NCBI GenBank assembly: GCA_001769005.1 | Contig: MENE01000024.1 | Coordinates: 1 to 14,603 of the forward strand | Source: Bacteroidetes bacterium GWA2_31_9b | GTDB taxonomy: Bacteria; Bacteroidota; Bacteroidia; Bacteroidales; UBA12077 | Length of the DNA: 14,603 bases | Reading direction: 5' to 3' | In this document: positions 1 through 9,000 of the stretch, piece by piece | Layout: each line of letters opens with the position of its first letter | Numbering within the stretch: the stretch's first letter is position 1 | The notes under the pieces: model-generated | What the model saw: only the letters and a program-made list of their open reading frames with translations | Told to the model about the DNA's origin: nothing | The model's database searches: none | Position numbers and translations under genes: made by a program

Positions 1-3000
1 ATATAATCCTGAAGAATTATAAGTATGATTTGGTGTTGAACCTGTTCCTGTTGTACCATCGCCAAACTCCCACTCGTATGTATATATTTCGGTATAAGCA
101 GATGCAGATGCTGTAAACTGAACATCCAAAGGTTCACATCCCCGGTCGGTATCAACTGTAAATGCAGCATTTACAACAGGAGGCAAAATAGTAATTGTTT
201 TTTCTAATGTATCAGCACATGTACTTGTAGCGCTGTTGATTTGCAAACGAATGTCCTTTTCGCCCCAATGCTCATAATCGTGATAACTTGGTTCTGCTAC
301 AGAAGATGTTCCTCCATCACCAAATGCCCAGGCATAATTCCATGGTCCAAGATTTGATTTGTTATCAATAAATACTCGTGCTTCTGGAAACATTTGAAGT
401 GTTGGTGTAACATCAAATTCTACTAAAGGTTGAGCATACGCTACAACTGATTTAGTTTCTGTATCCCAACAATTGTATTCAGATGAAGCTGTTAATGTTA
501 CTAAATATGTAGCATCCGCATTTCCTATATTTACAAACCTGTTAAATGGGTTTTCCTGACTTGATGTATTTCCATCACCAAAGTTCCAGTTAAATATTAC
601 AGCAGGAGTTGTTGATGCATTTGTAAAATAAGATATAAAAGGGCTACATCCTGAAGCATCGTAAGTAAAATCTGCAACAACAGATGGAAAAACATTTAAT
701 ATTAATGAATCGGAATGTGTACAATCTTCAGTAGTTCCAACCCAAAGTTTAAGTTTGTAATTCTGAACAAAGTCAATTAGTGTATTTGGATAAGAATGTG
801 ATAATACTGTATTTGTTGTATTATTTGGAGTTCCATCGCCAAAAGTCCATTGATATGAATCATAACCTTTCGAATCAAGATTATTCATATTGACTACTAA
901 TGGTGGGCATGAAGATGTTGGATCTGCTACAAATTTAGCCAAAGGCTGATGATAAACTGTAATTGGCAAACTATACACATCTGAGCAATAGTTTTCAGAG
1001 GTAACTGTTAACTTTATATTGAAAGGTTTATCATTTTCCCGATCTGCATTATAGAATAAATGAGGCAACTCAAATCCTCCAGAACTTGTATTATCACCAT
1101 ATTCCCATAAATAATTTGTAGTTGCTGCCGGGGCTGTTGATAAATTATCGAAGTTAACAGACAATGGAGTACATCCAGCAGGGTTTAAAATAGTAAATAG
1201 TGCATCAACATATTCAAATACAGTTATGGTATCTGATTTTTCAGAATAGCATCCGTGTGAATTTGTTGCTCTTAATCGCACACCATATTTTCGAATACTC
1301 GGAACTCCATTTTGATAATCATGAACAAATGGATCTTTGTTTGTTGGTGCTCCACCAACAAATAAATTATCGATATACCATTGATAAATATTTGCAGCAT
1401 TGCCGATAGATGTATTCTCGATTGTTGCATTAAACATTTGAGTAACTGAGTTTGGACAACCCTGACTTATTGGAATAGAGAAATTAGCTTCTACTCGTGA
1501 ATAAACGTTAACTATAGCTGATTCTGAATCGGTACATCCATTTTCTGATATCGCTGTCATTACTACAGTAAAAGGCAAGTCATTGGTTGTATTATTAACA
1601 AATGTTTTATTAACCGGGCTCGATGTAGTTGAAAGATAGGTACCATCGCCAAAGTTCCAGTTCATAGTGTAAGAACCTCCACCAATAGATGTGTTTGTAA
1701 ATACTACATCTGACTCGTTACAAAGATCCGGCTGACTATATGTAAATCCTGCTGTTATTGAAGAATGAACTAATATTTCTCGTGTAAGTGTATCAGTGCA
1801 TCCTTCAGGATTTTGTGCTACCAATGTAAGGTAGAATGTTATATCACTTCCGGTAGTATTGGTATAAGTATGAGGAAAATTTTCTGTAGCATTTACAGAT
1901 GTGTAATTTGCAACGCCTGCTGCTGTTTGTGAGTTCCAATACCAGCGATATGTTCCACCTTTTGAATTATTAATTATATTTACCGTAAGTGGTGAACATG
2001 CTTCAGAAACATCAATACCAAAATTAGCTTCAACTTTGCGGAATACATTAATAATAGCTGATGTATCATGGGTACAACCATTGATTGATGTTGCATTTAG
2101 TTGTATTGTATAAGGCAAGGTTGCATTTGTATTATTGAAAAACTCCTTCGGCGCCGGGTCTGCACCGTTAAATGTGGTTCCATCGCCAAAATCCCATAAA
2201 AATGAACTACCATTTAATGAAGTATTCGCGAAATCAACTGTAAAAGGATTACATCCACTTACTCCTTTTGGAGTAAAATTAGCTAATGCAGCTGCATACA
2301 CTGTAATTGTTTTATTCATTATATCGGTACACGAACCACTTGGGTCAGAAACTGTTAAACGCAAATTATATGAATCGTTTGGACCGGGAGCAGGATTTGC
2401 AGGATAAGTATGTGCAGGTGGATTTGATAAACCAGTTGGGTTATAGCCATCTCCAAATGACCACACATAATTTGCTGCCGGTATTCCAATATAAGTTGTT
2501 GCTATTGCATCAACGGTTAATGGTGTGCAACCAGCTACTTTATCAACAGCAAATAATGCATTTACAAAAGGATGAACAATAATTGGTGCTGAAAAAGTAC
2601 TTGTACACCCGCTTATTGTAGTTGCTGTAACTCGGGCAGTATAAGTAACATCTGCATTAGTTAAGTTTCTGTAAATATGAGTCGGATTTGCTACGTTTGA
2701 AGATGTTAAATCGCCAAAATCCCAAGAATATGTAGTACCGGCAACTGGAATTGTTAATGATGAAGTGAAACTTACTAATACTGAATCACAAATAGTAACT
2801 GGCCCAGCAGGAACAGTAGTAAAACTTACTGATACAGCAGGGTTAACAGTAATTGTAGTACTTTTTGTATCAAAACAACTTGCATTACGGGTAACAGTTA
2901 AGCTCAAATTGAACAATTGGTCTACTCCCGGATTTGTAGTATTTGTATAATTGTGTATATGAGTTCCTGGTTGCTTAGTTGTGTTTAAAGGACTTAAATC

Positions 3001-4197
3001 ACCATAATTCCATGACCAACCACCAACAGCGGGCACATCATTTCCAATAGAAGTATTGGTAATAGTTACGGGTAAAACAGAACAACCTTCATCTGGATTA
3101 ACAACAAAGTCTGCATCGGCTCTATAAATTGTAATGGTGTTTGAAGTATCATCAAAACAACCATAAATCGATTGGGATCGCAAATTGAAAATATATGCTT
3201 GATCTGCCGCTGTAGTATTATTATATAATTTTGTAGGACTTGCAATATTTGATGTTGAACCATCGCCAAATGTCCAAAGATAAATACTGGCTGCATCCGG
3301 ACTTGCATTGGATGTGTTAGTAAATACAAAATTCTGCGAATTGCAACCTGTATATTGGTTTGGGAGTAAGGTATAATTTGCCCTTATTTCGGGATAAACA
3401 GTTATTGTTTCTGTCCATATTTTTGTACAAAGCTCATCGTTTCTTGTGGTTAATGTTATTATATAATTTTGAACAACATTTGTTGTATTTCTATATGTGT
3501 GAACAACTGAACCAAAAGTTGGAGCATTCAATATGGGCGTACCATCACCATAATCAAGTGTAATATTATCTTCACCTGCAGAAATATTTGTAATAGTTAC
3601 CGGTAATGGTGAACAACCAAATGTACTATCAACAGTAAATTCTGATTCTAAATACGAATATACTGAAATTGTTGCACGTGCGGTATCACGACAAAAAAAT
3701 GGTGAAGTGGCAACAAGTTCAACATCAAAATCAACAGTATCGGTTTCATCAGAATGACTGAACTCATGAGTCACATTTGCAGGAGTAACAGAAGTTAAGT
3801 ATGATTCTCCATCTCCAAAAGTCCATTTATAACTATCAGATGTTGGTGATGACGAAAGATCTGTAAAATTAACAGTTAATGGATTGCAACCAATTGCATT
3901 AATCGGTGTAAAATCAGCATTGATTTCAGGAAAAACACGAATGTATTTTGTATATATATCAGGGCAATCAATTTCTTTATCGTAAGCATATAATCTCAGA
4001 GCATAAATTGAATCGCTGCTTGTTATATTATAATAAGTATGAGTAAAAGTTGTAGCCGCATTTGTGTCAGCAAAATAATCGTAATTCCTATCATCTTCAA
4101 AATCAAAAAGAAAAGTATCTGCATTTATTGTTAAATTGTTTAATTCAACAGTAAAAGGCGCACATCCAATATTATCATCAAGAGTAAAAAAAGCTTC
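1..4197 (-). repeat. Array of sixteen PKD-type domain repeats
   Basis: These are protein-level repeats inside the minus-strand giant gene, from residue 574 to the window edge. Each begins with an F-x(5-8)-G-C-x-P-like strand, carries a W-x-F-G-D-G-like turn, and ends with a second cysteine followed by D/S-rich residues and a V-x-V strand. The turn motifs in order include FEDD (unit 1, degenerate), FGDG (2), YGDG (3), FGDG (4), YGDL (5), FGDL (6), FGDG (7, 8), no motif in 9, FGDG (10), no motif in 11, YGDN (12) and FGDG (13-16). Unit 15 lacks the first cysteine, and unit 16 is cut by the window edge. PKD domains are beta-sandwich spacer or adhesion modules of surface proteins. The paired cysteines suggest one disulfide per unit, which is inference. 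Confidence 0.9.
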
Positions 4198-5916
4198 TGT
4201 ATTTTCATATATTTCAACTGAAGTATTTATTGTTGTATCAGCAAAACAAACTCTATCAATTAAAACTGAAAAAGTGTGTTGTCCGGGAGGTAAAAATGCA
4301 TTAGGTTCTGAACTGGTTGGATCATCAAGATAAGTTGTAGGAGTCCATGAATAACCTAATCCACCATTAGCTTTTAATTCAGTTTCAGAACCATAACATG
4401 CAGTAAGAATATCTGTACCACTTTCTACAATTATTGCAGAGCCTCTGGCTTCGGCAAAATCTGAAAAATAACCATATTCGCAAGTCCCTGGCCCTTCGTT
4501 AATTACTCCAAGATGGAAGTAATTTCTTGTGTTTCGTATTCGGGTAGGTTGACCTGCTACAGCATCTAAACTTCTATTGTAACTACTTTTTTTAATAACA
4601 TATAAATCACCATATCCTGAATATTCAAAATCAGCAGCGGTTAGAAATGGTGCAAATGGACCTCCATTTTTCGAGATTTCAAAAAAGTTTAATGCATCAA
4701 AGTGAGTCATTATTGTTAAAAAGAATCTACCCGTTTTAGCTCTAACAACAGTAACATCCAAAGACCCGGTGCAGCCATCAATAGTTGGAACCAATGCTCC
4801 TCCCATTTCACCTATAAAACCGGAAACGTGGAAAACATAAATTGGTTTATCAGCAACAATATATACAAAATCATGAGGAGGTACTGCAGTTTCCAACAAA
4901 TCAATTACTCGCTGAGTACCTGCGGCAGTTACTGGAAAAGGTATTAATGCTCCATCACCTTTTCTTCGATATGAAATGTTAGTACCATTTTCAGTAGCTA
5001 AAACAAAAACTTTTTCGTTTCCTTGTGCATTATTTGTAATCTCACCTTTAATAACTAAATATTCAAGACCAACAGTTCTTTTCCCATACATATTTATTAA
5101 TGGCACTAACTGATCCCCAACAAAATCCCAACCATTTTTTTCAGCAGAATCATCGTTAATGGTTACAACTATTGGTTCATTAGAAGTTATATGAGTTCCT
5201 CCTAATTTAAAAGCTGCAAGTCGATTGGGTTCATTTAAATCGGCTGCATTTCTTTGAGGTACAAACATCATTGTCATACCGGGTTGTGCAAGATTAAATG
5301 TATATGTTCCCGGTGGTATATTGTATGAGGTTTTAGTGAACGTAACATTAATTACAGTATTGGGCTTGGTAGCAGCTACAATAATTTGAGCAAATGCAGG
5401 ATCCACATTGTATGAATGGTTGTCCCACCTACTCTGGAATGGCACCCAAAAATCCTGCCCCATTGCATTAGTACCTTTTAAAGAAAAAATATCGTTGTTC
5501 AGATAAAGTCGCTGATACTCATAATAAGCTGTTATTTCTCTGTCGGCTTCTATTTTTATAGCACAATTACTTATTCGAGGATTTGGGTTTGTAGCATCTT
5601 GAATATATGTATTATTCATTATTTCGACCAACTGGGCATTATTAAAATGTATATCAGCAGTAGCCGGAGGTATTAATGGATCAATTGTAACAAAAATTGT
5701 ATCCATAATAGGATTATATGGTTGGGTAATAATAATATTTGTAATGTCATCCATATCGGTTGCTGTTAACACAATATTTGCTTCCCTGGTACTATGAAGC
5801 GATGTTCCATAAGGAACAGCAAACCAAAATAAAGTATCTGTTTGAGCCAGTGAACTATTTATAAATAACACTGTTATTATTAAAAACAAATAATATTTCT
5901 TAAATTGCCTTTTCAT
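1..5916 (-). CDS. Giant secreted PKD-repeat surface protein with IgGFc-binding-like N-terminal region (3' end outside window)
   Basis: The minus-strand frame is open for 1972 codons from the ATG at 5916-5914 to the window edge, so the C-terminus is missing. Residues 1-24 form a signal peptide (MKRQFKKYY, a hydrophobic core, then SSLA before Gln25). Residues about 153-470 resemble the IgGFc-binding protein N-terminal domain, with GQDFWVPF near 153, GDQLVPLINMYG and HVSGFIGEMGGALVP. From residue 574 sixteen PKD-type repeats follow, about 89 residues apart, most with a W-x-F/Y-G-D-G motif and two cysteines. No catalytic domain is visible. Such architectures in Bacteroidota normally end in a gliding-motility-associated/T9SS type B sorting domain, so an exported adhesin-like role is inferred. 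The start is supported by the signal peptide directly after it. It is transcribed divergently from the 2016-aa gene. The frame shows no internal stop or frameshift. The exact ligand is unknown. Confidence 0.93.
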   Translation of the reverse strand, partial: MKRQFKKYYLFLIITVLFINSSLAQTDTLFWFAVPYGTSLHSTREANIVLTATDMDDITNIIITQPYNPIMDTIFVTIDPLIPPATADIHFNNAQLVEIMNNTYIQDATNPNPRISNCAIKIEADREITAYYEYQRLYLNNDIFSLKGTNAMGQDFWVPFQSRWDNHSYNVDPAFAQIIVAATKPNTVINVTFTKTSYNIPPGTYTFNLAQPGMTMMFVPQRNAADLNEPNRLAAFKLGGTHITSNEPIVVTINDDSAEKNGWDFVGDQLVPLINMYGKRTVGLEYLVIKGEITNNAQGNEKVFVLATENGTNISYRRKGDGALIPFPVTAAGTQRVIDLLETAVPPHDFVYIVADKPIYVFHVSGFIGEMGGALVPTIDGCTGSLDVTVVRAKTGRFFLTIMTHFDALNFFEISKNGGPFAPFLTAADFEYSGYGDLYVIKKSSYNRSLDAVAGQPTRIRNTRNYFHLGVINEGPGTCEYGYFSDFAEARGSAIIVESGTDILTACYGSETELKANGGLGYSWTPTTYLDDPTSSEPNAFLPPGQHTFSVLIDRVCFADTTINTSVEIYENTEAFFTLDDNIGCAPFTVELNNLTINADTFLFDFEDDRNYDYFADTNAATTFTHTYYNITSSDSIYALRLYAYDKEIDCPDIYTKYIRVFPEINADFTPINAIGCNPLTVNFTDLSSSPTSDSYKWTFGDGESYLTSVTPANVTHEFSHSDETDTVDFDVELVATSPFFCRDTARATISVYSYLESEFTVDSTFGCSPLPVTITNISAGEDNITLDYGDGTPILNAPTFGSVVHTYRNTTNVVQNYIITLTTRNDELCTKIWTETITVYPEIRANYTLLPNQYTGCNSQNFVFTNTSNASPDAASIYLWTFGDGSTSNIASPTKLYNNTTAADQAYIFNLRSQSIYGCFDDTSNTITIYRADADFVVNPDEGCSVLPVTITNTSIGNDVPAVGGWSWNYGDLSPLNTTKQPGTHIHNYTNTTNPGVDQLFNLSLTVTRNASCFDTKSTTITVNPAVSVSFTTVPAGPVTICDSVLVSFTSSLTIPVAGTTYSWDFGDLTSSNVANPTHIYRNLTNADVTYTARVTATTISGCTSTFSAPIIVHPFVNALFAVDKVAGCTPLTVDAIATTYIGIPAANYVWSFGDGYNPTGLSNPPAHTYPANPAPGPNDSYNLRLTVSDPSGSCTDIMNKTITVYAAALANFTPKGVSGCNPFTVDFANTSLNGSSFLWDFGDGTTFNGADPAPKEFFNNTNATLPYTIQLNATSINGCTHDTSAIINVFRKVEANFGIDVSEACSPLTVNIINNSKGGTYRWYWNSQTAAGVANYTSVNATENFPHTYTNTTGSDITFYLTLVAQNPEGCTDTLTREILVHSSITAGFTYSQPDLCNESDVVFTNTSIGGGSYTMNWNFGDGTYLSTTSSPVNKTFVNNTTNDLPFTVVMTAISENGCTDSESAIVNVYSRVEANFSIPISQGCPNSVTQMFNATIENTSIGNAANIYQWYIDNLFVGGAPTNKDPFVHDYQNGVPSIRKYGVRLRATNSHGCYSEKSDTITVFEYVDALFTILNPAGCTPLSVNFDNLSTAPAATTNYLWEYGDNTSSGGFELPHLFYNADRENDKPFNIKLTVTSENYCSDVYSLPITVYHQPLAKFVADPTSSCPPLVVNMNNLDSKGYDSYQWTFGDGTPNNTTNTVLSHSYPNTLIDFVQNYKLKLWVGTTEDCTHSDSLILNVFPSVVADFTYDASGCSPFISYFTNASTTPAVIFNWNFGDGNTSSQENPFNRFVNIGNADATYLVTLTASSEYNCWDTETKSVVAYAQPLVEFDVTPTLQMFPEARVFIDNKSNLGPWNYAWAFGDGGTSSVAEPSYHDYEHWGEKDIRLQINSATSTCADTLEKTITILPPVVNAAFTVDTDRGCEPLDVQFTASASAYTEIYTYEWEFGDGTTGTGSTPNHTYNSSGLY

Positions 5917-5925
5917 GATTCGAAA

Positions 5926-5941
5926 ATTTTTAATTAAAAAT
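5926..5941. repeat. Perfect 16-bp AT-only palindrome in the leader of the PKD gene
   Basis: ATTTTTAATTAAAAAT equals its own reverse complement. It lies 10-25 bases upstream of the minus-strand ATG, so it would be in the 5' leader of that mRNA, or close to the promoter if the leader is short. It might be a weak hairpin near the ribosome-binding region or a protein site. In DNA this AT-rich it could also be chance. Confidence 0.35.
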
Positions 5942-5979
5942 ATCAAAAAATATTAAATTTAGTAAACAAATAAATTCCG

Positions 5980-6020
5980 TTTACGTAAGAAAAGTATTCG
6001 TTTGTCAAAATTTTACGTAA
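5980..6020. promoter_or_regulatory. Candidate paired operator: two TTTACGTAA sites
   Basis: TTTACGTAA occurs at 5980-5988 and again at 6012-6020, centre to centre 32 bp, close to three helical turns. The inner eight bases TTACGTAA (5981-5988 and 6013-6020) form a perfect palindrome, as expected for a dimeric DNA-binding protein. The left copy lies just upstream of the candidate minus-strand -7 box, and the right copy sits about where the -33 region of the candidate plus-strand promoter would be. Joint regulation of both genes by one dimeric factor is inference, and no regulator gene is in the window. Confidence 0.4.
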
Positions 6021-6082
6021 TAAAAAAATAAAGGTTCTACATTTTAAAATATATAATTTTTCAATACTAAAAACTACTCCAA

Positions 6083-9000
6083 ATGAAAAAGATAAATATA
6101 CCAAAATTTATTGCGTTTATTGCACTTTCAATTCTTTTTATAGGTAATGTAAATGGACAAACCTATATATATGAAGATTTTGAATCGGGTATAAAACCTG
6201 CCAATTGGACCTATATTAAGTATAGTACTACTGCAGAATGGGAATATTTGGATGGAGGTTATTCAACTACCGGAGTTCCGGGTACCGGGCATCCTCAATA
6301 TTCAAAAGAAGGATTAGTAAATGCTATGTTTCATCTGGAAAGTTTTAGCGGCCAACGTGTTAAATTAGTTACACCACCAATTGATTTGAGCTTTGGAATT
6401 AAACCTGAATTAAAGTTTTGGCATGCACAAGACGAGCGATTTACTTTTTCACAATGGAGAAATGATGAGTTAAGGGTTTTTTATAAAGAACATACAGATA
6501 GTGCTTGGAAACAACTTGCTGAATATACAGAAAAAGTAAATGTGTGGACTGAACGCACAATACAGTTACCCGATAGTACATTATCAGGAACTTACTATCT
6601 CGCATTTGAAGGAAAAACTAATAATGGTTATGGTGTTTGCATTGATAGTGTAATTTTAGTTGAAAAAGGAGTAGTACCAAAATACATTGAAAGTATAAAT
6701 GTTAATCAAGCATCTGTATCATTTGTTGCAACAGAATCAAAAACAAATCCAATACTTAGAATCGATTTTACTATTAGAGGAAATGACGGAATACTAAAAC
6801 TTGATTCTCTTGCAGTTAAATCTCTTAATACCGATGATTCTGATATAATTCCAAATGGGGTAAAACTATTTGCTTCAGATAATACTGTTTTTTCAAATAG
6901 TACCCAAATTGGAAGCGGGAAAAGCTTTGTTGGAGGAACTTTAAGTTTTACAAATATTAATCGAATTTTACCTACTGGTGTTTCTTCTGTTTGGATAACA
7001 TATGATATAGCAGTTGATGTTGATCATGAGAAACATGAACATATTTTAGATGCTCAGATTATTAAAGAGAATATAAAAATAAATTCATCATATTATCCTT
7101 CTGTTGATAAATCTCCAACCGGATCAAGAACATTATACGAGTCAATTTTATATGATGATTTTGAAACAAGTAATGGGTGGATTTATACAGGAGAATTTGA
7201 AAGAGCAATTCCAATTGGTTTAGGAGGGCTTACGAAAGGAGCCCCAGATCCTACTTTTGCTGTATCCGGTGATTATATAATTGGAACAGACATAACTGGA
7301 TTGGGAATAACTGCTGGTGATTATGAAAATAATCTTACTGATAAAGAATACACTGCAGTATCACCATATAGAAACTGCAAATATTACAATGATATTTATT
7401 TGTATTACGATCGTTGGTTCAACATTGATACATACGATACAGCAACTGTTGATTTTAATAAACAAACTGCCAACAATTGGAGTACATTTTGGCAAAGTTC
7501 AGGAACATCAATAAATAATGAATGGGCTACTGTACAATTCAATGTTAATAGCGCTATTAGCAGAAGTGATAGTGTACAAGTTAGATTTACTTTAGGTCCA
7601 TCAAATAGTTTTTGGAATTATTCTGGATGGAATATTGACAATGTTGTTCTTGTTGGAAATTATATAACTAAGGATGTTGGAGTAACCAATTGGATTGGCC
7701 CGCTGAGTGGATGTGGACATACAAGTGAAGAATATGTTGAAATTACAATTACAAATTTCGCTGGAGAATCATTAACAGATCCTTTGCCTGTTAGTTATTC
7801 TTTTGATGGAGGAGTAACTCTAAAATATGACACCATATATACAACCATACCAATGGGTGGTTCAATAAATTACACAATAGATAAACCTGTTAACTTAACA
7901 ACTCCGGGTTGGTACAACAATGTATATGCTACTACAAACTTAACAGGTGATGAATACACGATAAATAACAAAATTAATAAAACAATTTTTATAACACCCA
8001 CATATACATTACCATACTCACAGAATTTTGAAACAAATTATGGGTATTATTTAACAGGAGGAACAAATTCGAGCTGGGCTTATGGAACACCAGCTGGTAT
8101 AATTATAAATACTGCAGCATCAGGCACTAAAGCTTGGGTAACCAAACTGGCCGGTAATTACAACAATTCCGAAAATTCATATCTGGAAAGCCCTTGTTTT
8201 AATTTCTCAGCTAAAGATTCAATCGTTTTTGAATTCAAATGTAAAGGATTATCGGAGGAGAATACTGATGGATTATCACTCATGTATTCATTTAATGATG
8301 GTGCAACATGGAATCCTGTACCAAACAAACATGATTATTACTGGAACTGGTATAATGAAACAAATATTAGTGAATTAGGTTTGCCAGGTATTGATACTAC
8401 AAATGGTCAATGGCTAACTTTCCGTCAATTATTACCTTCAGAATTTAGTAACCAAAGTTCTGTTAAATTTAGGTTTGTATTTGAAAGTAACGAAAGTATT
8501 AATTATGAAGGATTTGGTATTGATGATATTAAAATATACGAAACACCTTATGATGTTGGCGTTACAAGTTTAATTTATCCTTATAATCGTTGCGAATGGA
8601 GTGATACTACTCACGTTAAGGTTTTAGTTAAAAACTTTGGACCTATTGCTGTAAAATCAGGAACTAAGATTCCATTGGTAATGCAATTTAATACATCTAC
8701 CATTAAAGACACATTAACATTAACCTCAGATTTAAGCTCAGAAGCAACAAAATTGTTTACTTTCAACTCAACAGTTAATATGTCAACTGCCGGGGATTAC
8801 AATTTTACTATTAACACAAAACTTGAAAGCAATACTTATTTCTATAATGATACTTTAAGCAATGATACCTTATATTCAACTGTATCTGTAACCGGAATGC
8901 CAGGGTACAATCCATTTCAAGATATTATAGGAGACAACCCGGTTGATACTTTATTAGATGCCGGAGCAGGATATACAGGTTATTTGTGGCAAGATAATTC

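Larger units (their letters stand above)
5917..6082. promoter_or_regulatory. Divergent promoter region between the two giant surface-protein genes
   Basis: This 166-bp, very AT-rich spacer must hold the start signals for both giant genes. No perfect Bacteroidota -7 box (TAnnTTTG) is present. The nearest candidates are TACATTTT at 6038-6045 for the plus-strand gene and TTTATTTG, read on the minus strand at 5974-5967, for the minus-strand gene; each has one mismatch. No Shine-Dalgarno sequence precedes either ATG, as is usual in this phylum. Two identical TTTACGTAA copies and a 16-bp AT-only palindrome lie here and are listed separately. The assignment as a regulatory region rests on gene orientation, and the individual boxes are weak. 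Confidence 0.6.

Noticed and set aside
1..4197. Recurrent short direct repeats such as CCATCGCCAAA on the plus strand, considered as a CRISPR-like or DNA-level repeat array
   Set aside because: They are the reverse complement of codons for the PKD F-G-D-G turn, vary in sequence and are spaced about 260-270 bp apart; they are explained by the protein repeats.
1200..4333. Several plus-strand open frames of 61-91 codons, and one short minus-strand frame at 3066-3329
   Set aside because: They overlap the uninterrupted minus-strand PKD gene, give low-complexity translations with no motif, and lack promoters; they are shadows of the real frame.
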